Below are positions 26,173-35,382 of a stretch of 64,000 bases of DNA, piece by piece. Under the pieces are notes generated by a model. The model saw only the letters and a list, made by a program, of their open reading frames with translations. It was not told where the DNA came from and did not search any database. The first letter of the stretch is position 1. Every line of letters starts with the position of its first letter. A program made the translations under genes and the position numbers. The stretch spans positions 1-64,000 of the forward strand of contig NZ_LNDJ01000001.1 in NCBI RefSeq assembly GCF_001444505.1, given 5' to 3'. The stretch comes from Psychrobacter piscatorii (GTDB lineage: Bacteria; Pseudomonadota; Gammaproteobacteria; Pseudomonadales; Moraxellaceae).

Positions 26173-28253
26173 GCGACAAAAAACCTAAATCCACATCAGC
26201 AAAAAATACCAGCAAAAAACCAGCCATTGGCAAGGTGACCAAACCATTACGCCGTGCGAGCGCTGCCAAATCTGGACAAACGAGTGATAAAGCGGCAGGC
26301 AGTCGTAAAGCCAAATTATTTGATCGTATCAAAAAGAGTGACACGAAAGGGACGCATACTAGTGCCAGAAACCCAAAGAGTAAAAGAGGGTTTTTGGGCA
26401 AAGCCTCTGGCGCGTCCTCTCGTGGCGGCTTTGAGCAGGATAAAAACCGTTTTCGTACCGTTTGGGGTTTGGCGCTGGTTATATTGGTGCTATTGATTGG
26501 CCGTGCCTACTATATTCAGGTGGCCAACGCGCAGTTTTATCAAGACAAAGGTAATGAGCTCATTACCAGTGAGCGCACGCAAAAATCCTATCGCGGTATG
26601 ATTACCGACCGTAATGATTTACCACTTGCAGTGAGCGCACCGCTGGCGACCGTGTCATTTAGCCCGCATGATTACGCGAGCGAATACTACGAGCTCAAAC
26701 GTATTATCTTGACCAATCCTAACAGTCCACAATTGCAGGCGCGTATGCAAAAGCGTTTGGACAATATGGATCTGACGACGCTGGCTGCGGCTGCCAACAT
26801 CTCTGTCGATGAGCTAAAAAAAGCCACGGCAATCGATGACAGTATTGATGTGACCGATGAAGCAGCAGTCAAAGCGGCGCTGCCGTCTGGTGCAGGCTCG
26901 CATTATTTACCCCTTCTCAATAAAGTCACACCTGAGATTGCGCAAAGTGTTAGCTCGCTTGATTTCCCTGGTGTCCATGAGAAAAACTTCTTTCAGCGTT
27001 ATTATCCGCAGCCGCAATCTAATGCGCAGTTGTTAGGGTTTATGGGGCAAAACGCCAATGACCCTGAGGGTGGTTATGAAGGACGTGCTGGTATTGAGCG
27101 CCAGTATGAAAAAGATTTAGCAGGTGATGATGGCAAGGTGCTTGTTTTAAAAGATGCCAAACAAAACAGCTTAAAAGAGATCAAGCAACTTGAGCCTGAG
27201 ATACCAGGCAAAGATGTAGCGCTGACGATTGATTCGCGGTTGCAATATTTGCTCTACAAAGAGCTAGAAAAAGCAGGGCGTCTGCAAAAAGCGCGCTGGT
27301 CGACGGGTATGATCGTCGACGTACAGACTGGTGAAGTACTGGCGCTCTCCACATGGCCATCATTCAACTCAAACAATCTCAATGAGATGACAGGTGAAAA
27401 CCAGCGTAACCGTGCGCTATTAGATGTGTTTGAACCAGGTTCGGTGATGAAGCCCTTTACCGTTGCCGCCGCTCTAGACTCAGGCAAATATACGCCGACC
27501 ACTTTAATTGATACCAACCCAGGCTCAATTCGCGTGCGTGGCTATACCATCCGCGATCATAATAACTTGGGCATGATCAACATGGCGACACTATTACAGA
27601 AGTCTAGTAACGTGGCTTCAACTAAGATTGCGTTGTCGCTACCGCCTGATGCCATTACTAATATGCAACGACAGTTTGGCTTTGGTTCAAAAACACCTTT
27701 ACAGTTCCCAGGTGAGGGCAGTGGTCTGATTGTGACGCCAAAAGAGAAAGAAACCTCACGCCGTGCGACAGTCAGCTATGGTTATGGTTTACAAGTGACA
27801 CTAGCGCAGGTAGCGCAGGCTTATTCAGCCCTCGCAGCAGGCGGAGTGATGCACCCGTTGACTTTGATTAAGAACGACAAACCGCAACCAAGCAAACGAA
27901 TTATGGCCCGCGAGCAGGCGATGTCTATTGTACAGATGCTTGAGAGCGTGACCGAGGCAGGTGGAACAGCTAGAGCCGCCGCCATTGACGGATACCGTGT
28001 GGCAGGCAAGACTGGTACCTCGCGCCGTATCAATCCAGAAGGTGGTTACTATACTGATCAGTATCGTAACGTCTTTGCTGGTATGGCACCAGCGTCTAAT
28101 CCAAAGCTTGTGGGCGTCATGCTTATTGAAGATCCGCGCGGTCAGATTTATGCGGGTCTAACGGTCGCACCTGTGTTCCACAATGTGATGAAAGAAGCGT
28201 TACGATTATATAATGTGCCTTTAGATAAGCCGCTCAAAACAGAACCACAGTAG
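26169..28253 (+). CDS. ftsI: peptidoglycan transpeptidase FtsI (PBP3)
   Basis: FtsI cross-links septal peptidoglycan. The 694-aa protein has a very basic cytoplasmic arm of about 95 residues (Lys/Ser/Arg-rich), one membrane helix (about 97-117), the pedestal domain and the transpeptidase domain with the active-site serine in EPGSVMKPFT (SxxK), then SSNVAS (SxN) and AGKTGTSRR (KTG). E. coli FtsI has 588 aa; the extra length is the N-terminal arm and a domain insert near 185-240. It is translationally coupled to ftsL and probably co-transcribed with murE 67 bp later. Confidence 0.95.
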   Translation: MSDKKPKSTSAKNTSKKPAIGKVTKPLRRASAAKSGQTSDKAAGSRKAKLFDRIKKSDTKGTHTSARNPKSKRGFLGKASGASSRGGFEQDKNRFRTVWGLALVILVLLIGRAYYIQVANAQFYQDKGNELITSERTQKSYRGMITDRNDLPLAVSAPLATVSFSPHDYASEYYELKRIILTNPNSPQLQARMQKRLDNMDLTTLAAAANISVDELKKATAIDDSIDVTDEAAVKAALPSGAGSHYLPLLNKVTPEIAQSVSSLDFPGVHEKNFFQRYYPQPQSNAQLLGFMGQNANDPEGGYEGRAGIERQYEKDLAGDDGKVLVLKDAKQNSLKEIKQLEPEIPGKDVALTIDSRLQYLLYKELEKAGRLQKARWSTGMIVDVQTGEVLALSTWPSFNSNNLNEMTGENQRNRALLDVFEPGSVMKPFTVAAALDSGKYTPTTLIDTNPGSIRVRGYTIRDHNNLGMINMATLLQKSSNVASTKIALSLPPDAITNMQRQFGFGSKTPLQFPGEGSGLIVTPKEKETSRRATVSYGYGLQVTLAQVAQAYSALAAGGVMHPLTLIKNDKPQPSKRIMAREQAMSIVQMLESVTEAGGTARAAAIDGYRVAGKTGTSRRINPEGGYYTDQYRNVFAGMAPASNPKLVGVMLIEDPRGQIYAGLTVAPVFHNVMKEALRLYNVPLDKPLKTEPQ

Positions 28254-28320
28254 GCGTTCAATGATTTTAAGTAGTCAGCTCTTTAAGGGCTGATTTGTAT
28301 TAACTGTTTAGGATTTGCTC

Positions 28321-30081
28321 ATGACCATGCCTACCTTATCGCCAAATAGCGCCACTGTTACGACGGCCACTCTACAGCAGCTTATCGATACGAGCGGTAG
28401 CAGGCTGGCGCAACAGCTAACCGCGATGATCGCAGCATCGGTTCAACAGGCACCGAGTCAGTCAGGGGCGGATCAGATTCAATCGATTGCTCATATTCCT
28501 TTTCAGCAGTTCCAACTAGACAGCCGTCAACTATCCAATAATGACGTATTCATCCTTTTAAAAAGCCACAATCCAAATTACCAAAAGAGCCGAAATTATT
28601 TGCTACAAGCCGCTGAGAAGGCTGTTTTTGTCCTCTCAGAGATGGATCCTGCTGCCTTGATTAGCGAAGCAAATACCCCTCTGAAGATGGATGGTGATTC
28701 TAACGCACAGCAGCAATTAGCGCAGCAATTAGCAGCGCTGCCGTGCCCAATCTTATACGTTCCTAATATTCGTGATTTCTTAGGCAGCTTAATCCAAGCA
28801 TATTTGCAATATCAGCAGCCAGTGACCCTGCCAAAGGTAGTCGCTGTCACGGGCACCAATGGTAAAACCACCATCAGTCAATTGGTGGCGCAATTGACGC
28901 AATTAACAGGTATGAGCAGTGCAGTGATGGGTACGGCAGGTAATGGTCGCCTTGGCGCTTTGGTACAAGCCAGTCATACCACTGGAGACGCCTTAGCTGT
29001 ACAGCAGTTTTTGTATCAAATGGGCACCGAAAATGCTGAAATATTGGCATTAGAGGCCAGCTCTCATGGTCTGGATCAGCAGCGTTTACAAGGCGTGCCA
29101 GTTAGCATTGCTATTTATACCAATCTGAGTCGTGACCACTTAGACTATCATGCTGATATGGAAGAATACGCGTCTGCCAAAGCCAAGCTGTTTGATAAAG
29201 CTCACTTCCCAGATTTGACCCATGCCATCATCAACGTCGATGATGAACATGCTCAGATTATGTTGGATACAGCCACTGCTAGTGACTTGACGGTATGGAC
29301 GTACAGTCTAGAGCCTGCAACATCTGCTACTTTTGTCGCTGCTGATATCGAGCCAAGTCTACAGGGCGTCAAGATAAGTCTGCGTACTGACTTTAATGAT
29401 AAAACAGTTGGTGATGAGAAAACGGATATTATCGAGATTGTCAGTCCATTACTCGGCCGCTTTAATGTTGCTAATTTGCTTGCCGCTATCGCAGCAGCAG
29501 TAGCGACTGGTACTGTTGCTGGTACTAAGTCTGCGTCTGCTACTGATTCAAATGTGGATATTGGACGCATTGCGACTGCGGTCACGCAGCTACAAGGTGC
29601 AGTTGGGCGTATGCAGCGCGTGTCATCGAATGATGGCTGTTTTATCGTTGATTATGCGCATACGCCAGATGCCTTAAGTCAAGTGCTGGCGAGCCTGAAA
29701 ACTCACTGTAAAGGCCAGCTATGGGCAGTGTTTGGTTGTGGCGGTGACCGTGATGCAGGTAAGCGCCCACTGATGGCGCAAGCGGGCCTCACAGGTGCTG
29801 ATCAAGTTGTCTTGACCGCTGACAATCCACGTACCGAAGACCCTAATGCCATCTTACAGGATATGCAGGCTGGGATGAGCGCTGAGCAATATCAACGTAC
29901 GCATATAGAACCTGCTCGCCAAAAGGCCATTGAATATGCCGTCAGTCAGGCAGGTCCAGACGATATTGTCGTCATCGCTGGTAAAGGCCATGAGACCTAT
30001 CAAGAGATTAACAACGTCCGTTACGATTTTGATGACAGTGTGATTTTGCAGCAGGCGTTAGCGCAAGCGGGCCGTATATAG
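28321..30081 (+). CDS. murE: UDP-MurNAc-tripeptide synthetase MurE
   Basis: MurE adds the third amino acid to UDP-MurNAc-dipeptide. The ATG at 28321 is set by TTTAGGA, 7 bases upstream; the protein then has 586 aa. The ATP loop is VTGTNGKTT, and DNPRTEDPNAI near the C-terminus carries the DNPR motif that selects meso-diaminopimelate. It is about 90 residues longer than E. coli MurE, with polar insertions in the N-terminal domain and around the TGTVAGTKSASATDSN stretch. Confidence 0.95.
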   Translation: MTMPTLSPNSATVTTATLQQLIDTSGSRLAQQLTAMIAASVQQAPSQSGADQIQSIAHIPFQQFQLDSRQLSNNDVFILLKSHNPNYQKSRNYLLQAAEKAVFVLSEMDPAALISEANTPLKMDGDSNAQQQLAQQLAALPCPILYVPNIRDFLGSLIQAYLQYQQPVTLPKVVAVTGTNGKTTISQLVAQLTQLTGMSSAVMGTAGNGRLGALVQASHTTGDALAVQQFLYQMGTENAEILALEASSHGLDQQRLQGVPVSIAIYTNLSRDHLDYHADMEEYASAKAKLFDKAHFPDLTHAIINVDDEHAQIMLDTATASDLTVWTYSLEPATSATFVAADIEPSLQGVKISLRTDFNDKTVGDEKTDIIEIVSPLLGRFNVANLLAAIAAAVATGTVAGTKSASATDSNVDIGRIATAVTQLQGAVGRMQRVSSNDGCFIVDYAHTPDALSQVLASLKTHCKGQLWAVFGCGGDRDAGKRPLMAQAGLTGADQVVLTADNPRTEDPNAILQDMQAGMSAEQYQRTHIEPARQKAIEYAVSQAGPDDIVVIAGKGHETYQEINNVRYDFDDSVILQQALAQAGRI

Positions 30082-30164
30082 TCGAGTGATTATCGATACC
30101 CCTATTATCAAAAAATTAAACATTAAATATAAAAATTGAGTAGTCATTATACAAGGTAACCATT

Positions 30165-31613
30165 ATGACAGCCGACAACGATAACACCATCCAGTCGCAA
30201 GGGCTTTATGTCTGGCAAATGGATAATATGCTCGAGGCGACAGCGTCGCTCGATGGTCACTGGCAATTGCCACAAGACTATACAGATGCAGGCCAGCCAG
30301 CCCTAGCCAGTCAGCGTATTGCGACCGACACTCGTACGATAAAGCCTGGTGATATCTTTTTGGCGTTAAGTGGTGAGAACTTCGATGGTCATGACTATAT
30401 CGATATGGCAGCATCAAAAGGTGCCATTGCTGTCATTGTGTCTCGTCCTATCTTATCTGAGTCAAATGCGATTCCGCAGCTGGTTGTCAGTGATACCCGT
30501 TTGGCGTTAGGGCAGCTGGCAAGCTATCGTCGTCAGCAGCATAAAGATCTGACCGTGATAGCGATTACTGGCTCTAGCGGTAAAACCACCTGCAAAGAAA
30601 TGCTAGGTAGCATTTTTGGTCGACTGGCACCGACATTGATTACCCGTGGTAACCTCAATAATGATTTGGGTGTGCCAATGATGCTGCTTGAGTTATCAGA
30701 CCATCATCGTTATGCCATTTTAGAGTTAGGTGCCAACCATATTGGTGAGATCGCCTATACGACCGAGATTGTGCGTCCTGATGTGGCCTGTATCCTAAAT
30801 ATTGGTACGGCTCATCTGGGTGAGTTCGGTAGCCGTGAAGGTATTTGCCAAACCAAGGCGGAGATTTATCACACCTTAACGGATGCGCAGTTTGCGATTG
30901 TTCCTGATAAAGACGATTTTACCAATCAGTTACGCCGCATTGCTGAAAAGCACACGTCACATGTGATTGGGTTTGGTAATACCGATGTCAGCGCGAGCCA
31001 TTTAGATGTAGAACCAGAGCGTAGTGAGTTTAAGCTACATATCGGTAATCAGATTCATGATATCAATTTGCCATTAGCAGGCGAACACAATGTCAATAAT
31101 GCTTTGGCTGCTGCAGCCTGTGCGCATGCATTAAATATCAACGTCAGTGATATTGTTATCGGCCTTGAAAACGCGCGTCCAGCCAAAGGTCGTCTGAACA
31201 GTCAAATACTGGGTAAGCACCGCCTGATTGATGATACGTATAACGCCAACCCACACTCGGTACGTGCCGCTGCCAAAGTCTTGGCTGCGCAAACGGGTAC
31301 GCAAGTGATGGTGTTGGGTGATATCGGCGAGCTAGGAGAGGCGGCAGTTAGTGAGCATCAAAGCCTCGGCCGTACTATCGCGACCACAGGTATCGATGTG
31401 CTGCTCTGTGTTGGCGAATATGCCAAGGCCACCGTTGCTGGTGCGAAAGAGGTTGCTGATATCAATGCTCAGGCATTCGCAGACAAAGACAGTTTATTAC
31501 AGTATTTACAGCCGTATTTGCAAGCGCAACAAGCCAAGCCTTGTACTGTGTTGTTCAAAGGCTCGCGTTCCATGACAATGGAAACACTTATTCATGCGCT
31601 AGTAGAGGAGTAG
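30165..31613 (+). CDS. murF: UDP-MurNAc-pentapeptide synthetase MurF
   Basis: MurF ligates D-Ala-D-Ala to the tripeptide precursor. The 482-aa protein has an N-terminal substrate domain (TDTRTIKPGDIFLALSGENFDGHDY), the ATP loop ITGSSGKTTCKEML (about 133-146), LELGANHIGEI and the later DTYNANPHSVRAA block. The stop is 3 bp before mraY and 83 bp separate it from murE. Confidence 0.96.
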   Translation: MTADNDNTIQSQGLYVWQMDNMLEATASLDGHWQLPQDYTDAGQPALASQRIATDTRTIKPGDIFLALSGENFDGHDYIDMAASKGAIAVIVSRPILSESNAIPQLVVSDTRLALGQLASYRRQQHKDLTVIAITGSSGKTTCKEMLGSIFGRLAPTLITRGNLNNDLGVPMMLLELSDHHRYAILELGANHIGEIAYTTEIVRPDVACILNIGTAHLGEFGSREGICQTKAEIYHTLTDAQFAIVPDKDDFTNQLRRIAEKHTSHVIGFGNTDVSASHLDVEPERSEFKLHIGNQIHDINLPLAGEHNVNNALAAAACAHALNINVSDIVIGLENARPAKGRLNSQILGKHRLIDDTYNANPHSVRAAAKVLAAQTGTQVMVLGDIGELGEAAVSEHQSLGRTIATTGIDVLLCVGEYAKATVAGAKEVADINAQAFADKDSLLQYLQPYLQAQQAKPCTVLFKGSRSMTMETLIHALVEE

Positions 31614-31616
31614 GCG

Positions 31617-32735
31617 GTGTTAGTTTGGTTGTTTGGCTGGCTTGGCCAGTATTATACGCCGTTTTCTGCGGTTTCTTCGTTGACGTTGCGAGCGCTGCTT
31701 GCGGTTATCACTGCCCTCGCATTTAGTATGTTTTTTGGCGGGCGTGTCATTCAGCACCTGCGTTCACTCAAATACGGTCAGGCCATACGTAATGATGGGC
31801 CTCAATCGCATTTGGTCAAGACCGGTACGCCAACCATGGGCGGGGTATTGATTCTTAGTGCTATTGGGGTATCGACTCTGCTATGGGCACGTTTGAACAA
31901 TCCTTATGTGTGGATTTTGCTCGTTGTTATGGTGATCTTCGGTGCTGTAGGGTGGGCGGATGATTGGCTCAAAATCAAGTATAAAGATCCCAAAGGTCTG
32001 ATTGCGCGCAAGAAATATTTTTGGTTGTCGATGGGCGCATTATTCGTCGGCGTCTCTTTATACTACATCGCCACACTACAGCCGGATATCAACACCACTC
32101 GCGAGATGCAGGATTTACTACTGCCCGTCTTTAAAAACTGGATCATTCCTTTCTCCGCGCTACCTTTTGGTATTGGGTTTATTATCTTTACCTATTTTGT
32201 GATTAATGGCGCTTCTAATGCCGTCAATTTAACCGATGGTTTGGATGGTTTGGCCATCTTGCCGGTGGTGCTGGTGGCGGCAGGTTTGGGCGCGATGGCT
32301 TATGTCTCAGGTGATGTGCGTTTTGCTGACTACTTGCATGTGCCTTATATCGCTTATAACTCTGAGGTCATCATTGTCTGTGGTTCGATGATTGGGGCAG
32401 GCTTGGGCTTTTTGTGGTTTAACGCCCATCCAGCCCAAGTATTTATGGGTGATGTCGGAGCACTGGCACTGGGCGCGATGCTCGGTACCATCGCGGTCAT
32501 GACTCGTCAAGAGATTGCCTTTGCCATTATGGGTGGTTTGTTTGTCGCAGAAGCACTGTCGGTGATGCTACAGGTTGGCTCATATAAGCTGCGCAAAAAA
32601 CGCGTCTTTCGTATGGCGCCACTGCATCATCATTTTGAAGAGATTGGCTGGAAAGAAACACAAGTGGTGGCACGCTTTTGGATTATTGCCATTATCCTTG
32701 TAATCTTAGGGCTAATGACGCTAAAACTGCGCTAA
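31617..32735 (+). CDS. mraY: phospho-MurNAc-pentapeptide transferase MraY
   Basis: MraY moves phospho-MurNAc-pentapeptide onto undecaprenyl phosphate at the inner membrane, making lipid I. The start is GTG at 31617, with GAGGAG upstream inside the murF end; the N-terminus [15 protein letters not shown] is typical. Ten membrane segments and the catalytic loops [36 protein letters not shown] and MAPLHHHFE are present. The length of 372 aa is close to the E. coli enzyme. It ends this part of the cluster; murD and ftsW follow only at 52 kb. Confidence 0.96.
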   Translation: MLVWLFGWLGQYYTPFSAVSSLTLRALLAVITALAFSMFFGGRVIQHLRSLKYGQAIRNDGPQSHLVKTGTPTMGGVLILSAIGVSTLLWARLNNPYVWILLVVMVIFGAVGWADDWLKIKYKDPKGLIARKKYFWLSMGALFVGVSLYYIATLQPDINTTREMQDLLLPVFKNWIIPFSALPFGIGFIIFTYFVINGASNAVNLTDGLDGLAILPVVLVAAGLGAMAYVSGDVRFADYLHVPYIAYNSEVIIVCGSMIGAGLGFLWFNAHPAQVFMGDVGALALGAMLGTIAVMTRQEIAFAIMGGLFVAEALSVMLQVGSYKLRKKRVFRMAPLHHHFEEIGWKETQVVARFWIIAIILVILGLMTLKLR

Positions 32736-32792
32736 CTATTTTTTAACAAGCTGATGTTTTAGCAAACTGAGTCTTTTGGTTCAGCGCTCTGC

Positions 32793-32827
32793 AAAAGCCA
32801 TCTCATCGTGTTTGAGGTGGCTTTTTT
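32793..32827 (+). terminator. mraY terminator
   Basis: AAAAGCCATCTCA (32793-32805) pairs with TGAGGTGGCTTTT (32813-32825, one G-T pair), followed by further T. It lies about 60 bp after mraY and closes the rsmH-mraY transcript. Confidence 0.85.
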
Positions 32828-32922
32828 GGTTCTGTCTCTTATTGCTAAGTGAGGGTTTTATGCCGCAGCTGAAGTAAACTTTGCTAAAATGACGGCCATA
32901 CTTGACTGATTTTGAGAAACCT

Positions 32923-33837
32923 GTGTCGTTATTTATTTGTCCCCTTTGCCAGTCACCCATGCAGCCTGCAGCCGATACGTGGCGCTGTGATGGCAGCTTG
33001 CATCCAAAGCAGACCAAGCACCCTTTTGATGTGGCGCGTCAAGGCTATGTCAATTTGTTACCAGTACAACAAAAAAAGTCCAAAACGCCAGGAGACAGTC
33101 AAGCCTCTATCGAAGCGCGGCAGCGGTTTTTGGTCGCAGGACATTATCAGCCATTACAGGCTTTGCTTGAGCAGCAAATGAGGCAGCTACTCGGGCAAAG
33201 TGATACTGCCGCAAATTGGCTGGATGTCGGTTGCGGTGAGGGCTATTATACCCAAGCAATGGCGCAGATAGACGGTATAGCATCGCTGCTAGCGGCTGAC
33301 ATCAGCAAGCCTGCCGTCTCTACTCTCGCCAAAGCAAGCAAAGCGGCAGGGCAGCTGTGGTATCAGCAGCCCAAAGAGGGTGCGACTCAGACGGCGGTAT
33401 ATCCACTAGTGACCAGCGCCGCACATCTACCGTTACGCTCTCATAGTGTGACGGGTATTAGCAGTATTTTTAGTCCTATTTTACCTGAAGCGTTCGCTGA
33501 GGTATTGGCCGATGATGGTTATTTAATCATTGCCAAACCAGATGCCGGACACTTGGCGACGATGCGAGATGCCTTATTTGATGATGTGCGCGAGCATGAT
33601 TCTGATAAGTTTTTACATGAGTTGGCGCCATACTTTACGTTGATGGGAACTGACCATGTTAGTACAGAGATGACATTATCAGCGGATGATTTGGCTGATT
33701 TAATGACCATGACCCCGTATGCCTACCGCGCACGTAGTGAAAAAAGACAAGCGTTGCTGACAGCAGTAGAGAAAGCATCATTCAAAACAGAGGCAAAATT
33801 CGTGGTTTATATTTTGCAAAAAAAAGCGTCCATTTGA
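32923..33837 (+). CDS. rlmA: 23S rRNA (guanine-745-N1) methyltransferase RlmA
   Basis: The protein opens with a zinc finger (FICPLCQSPM, then WRCDGSLHPKQTKHPFD) and the conserved ARQGYVNLLPVQQKKSKTPGDS, then a SAM-binding domain with WLDVGCGEGYYTQAM. This is the layout of RlmA, which methylates G745 of 23S rRNA. I start at GTG 32923 (304 aa), with TGAGAAA upstream; a TTG at 32902 is the alternative. The length is a little above E. coli RlmA (269). It is a single-gene unit between two terminators or gene ends. Confidence 0.88.
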   Translation: MSLFICPLCQSPMQPAADTWRCDGSLHPKQTKHPFDVARQGYVNLLPVQQKKSKTPGDSQASIEARQRFLVAGHYQPLQALLEQQMRQLLGQSDTAANWLDVGCGEGYYTQAMAQIDGIASLLAADISKPAVSTLAKASKAAGQLWYQQPKEGATQTAVYPLVTSAAHLPLRSHSVTGISSIFSPILPEAFAEVLADDGYLIIAKPDAGHLATMRDALFDDVREHDSDKFLHELAPYFTLMGTDHVSTEMTLSADDLADLMTMTPYAYRARSEKRQALLTAVEKASFKTEAKFVVYILQKKASI

Positions 33838-33872
33838 GCGCCTTTTAATATTTTTGTTACGGCATCTGCCGA

Positions 33873-34655
33873 TTAGTATTCTTGTAGTAGCCAACCGCTA
33901 CCAAAGGCAAAATACTCTCGAAACCATGCATTGTAGCGAATAGACAATGGTGTTGGGCTGGCAAGCGTGATTGGTTGCGTATAACCTTGATGGAGGGCAA
34001 TCGCCGCTGCGCGAATGGTATGAAAATCGCTGGTCACAATCGCAATCGGTACCTCTTTATCAATACCATGCTGTTCAAGTATGATTTGGCTGTACGCCAA
34101 ATTCTCCTCAGTACTGGTGCTTTTGCCTTCTTGATAAATACGATCTAGTGAAATATCATGGGTTTGCGCCAAGTAAGTCGCCATGATGTCCGCCTCACTG
34201 CGCGTGCGCTCATAGCCCACACCGCCACTCGTAATAATGAGTGCCTGTGGCTGCTGCTCAATCAGTTGTGCTGCCGTATCCAAGCGGCTGGCAAGGGTAG
34301 GCGTTGGTTTGCCATCGACCGCCCCCGAGCCGAGCACGATGATAGCTGCTACTGGCGGCAGATCTTGTGTGCTGTGTTTGATCTGCTGCTGTAGCGAATA
34401 CATAAAAATTAAAAAGCTGGCGAGCCATAACCCAAACGCTAGCCACAATCCGTACCAAATACGTCGCAGTAAAGGATTCTTAGCAAGTATTTTTGTAATT
34501 AAAGGAGCACCTAGTCCATGCCCTACAAAAACTACGCCTATCAAAAAAGGCAGCACTGTACCAAAATTAATCTTATCAACAGCCATCAAAGTAACGCAGT
34601 CGATAATGAGTATCGCCCCAATTACAGTTAATAAAACACGTAATAACCCACACAT
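33873..34655 (-). CDS. YdcF/ElyC-type DUF218 membrane protein
   Basis: The protein has two to three N-terminal membrane helices (about 5-25, 32-52, 66-88) and a periplasmic DUF218 domain with VLGSGAVDGKPTPTLASRLDTA, ITSGGVGYERTRSEADIM, STSTEENL and VTSDFHTIRAA. E. coli ElyC, of this family, affects envelope polysaccharide. The ATG at 34655 gives 260 aa; a TTG five codons upstream is the alternative. A shortened copy of the first 40 residues is found at 43450-43593. Confidence 0.82.
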   Translation of the reverse strand: MCGLLRVLLTVIGAILIIDCVTLMAVDKINFGTVLPFLIGVVFVGHGLGAPLITKILAKNPLLRRIWYGLWLAFGLWLASFLIFMYSLQQQIKHSTQDLPPVAAIIVLGSGAVDGKPTPTLASRLDTAAQLIEQQPQALIITSGGVGYERTRSEADIMATYLAQTHDISLDRIYQEGKSTSTEENLAYSQIILEQHGIDKEVPIAIVTSDFHTIRAAAIALHQGYTQPITLASPTPLSIRYNAWFREYFAFGSGWLLQEY

Positions 34656-34996
34656 AAATTTGTTATCCAATCAGCGCTGATAGAAGAGTTGAGCTGTGTA
34701 TAGTTGTCAGATGCTAAGCGCTATAAATTCTTTGTACGCCTGCCAAAAGCATCATACATAGGCGGATAGGCTCAGTCGATACCAGCCAATAGTGCAACTC
34801 TGTAGCTTTCTACCGCCTAATGTGTAAATGCGCTTAGTAGTGGTAACAATCGCAACCTTTCTTCAAGTTTCATAAAGCTACTTAATACGAGAACCAGTTA
34901 TCATTTTCTTTGTCGATAGAGCGATGCATTATCGTGATACTTCATAAGGTATCTTTAATCATCATTTATTAATATGAATTACATTAGGAAAAAACA
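34656..34996. other. 341-bp intergenic region
   Basis: It separates divergent genes. I see no reading frame, repeat or RNA of note. The 8-bp pair CTAAGCGC / GCGCTTAG at 34714 and 34830 is too short to mean anything. Confidence 0.4.
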
Positions 34997-35269
34997 ATGA
35001 AAAAGATAATAGTAAGTTCGATTCTAGCCGCTACCGCTTGTTTATCTATGGTTAGTCAAGCCAATGCTGCACCAAATTATTCACAACACCATGCGTCTCA
35101 AGTACAACACCAAAAACATGGTAACAAAGCAGATAGCAAGGCAGATAGTAAGCATAAAGTTGTCAAAAATAAGGCAAAGGACTCTCACTATAGATCAAAG
35201 GCGGCAGCTGCTAAATATAAGGTGAAAGGTAAATATCAAGGTAAAAATACTCATGAACATCGTTCTTAA
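34997..35269 (+). CDS. small exported basic protein, unknown
   Basis: The protein has 90 aa. A typical signal peptide ends at SQANA/APN (about residue 24). The mature part of 66 residues is rich in Lys, His, Gln, Ser and Ala (NKADSKADSKHKVVKNKAKD, then KGKYQGKNTHEHRS) and should be unstructured and strongly positive, with eight histidines. It could bind metal, DNA or surface polymers; nothing in the sequence decides this. AGGAAAAAACA precedes the ATG and a terminator follows. Confidence 0.7.
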   Translation: MKKIIVSSILAATACLSMVSQANAAPNYSQHHASQVQHQKHGNKADSKADSKHKVVKNKAKDSHYRSKAAAAKYKVKGKYQGKNTHEHRS

Positions 35270-35291
35270 AACTAACCTTCGATAATCCAAA

Positions 35292-35320
35292 AATGACGCC
35301 TTAAATGGGCGTTATTTTTT
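35292..35320 (+). terminator. terminator after the small exported protein
   Basis: TGACGCC (about 35294-35300) pairs with GGGCGTTA (about 35307-35314) across a short loop, followed by T6. It lies about 25 bp after the stop at 35269. Confidence 0.7.
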
Positions 35321-35335
35321 AATGGTATATACAGT

Positions 35336-35367
35336 AAAAAAAGAGACCATTAATGGGTCTCTTTTTT
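35336..35367. terminator. bidirectional terminator
   Basis: AAGAGACC (35341-35348) pairs with GGTCTCTT (35356-35363), flanked by a run of A on the left and T on the right. On the minus strand it lies 16 bp after the aldehyde dehydrogenase stop and closes the aldonate operon. Confidence 0.88.
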
Positions 35368-35382
35368 GGTTAATTTCTCATA

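Noticed and set aside
34714-34837. Inverted pair CTAAGCGC / GCGCTTAG about 115 bp apart
   Set aside because: Only 8 bp and no extra pairing or element-like ends; expected by chance in this much sequence.
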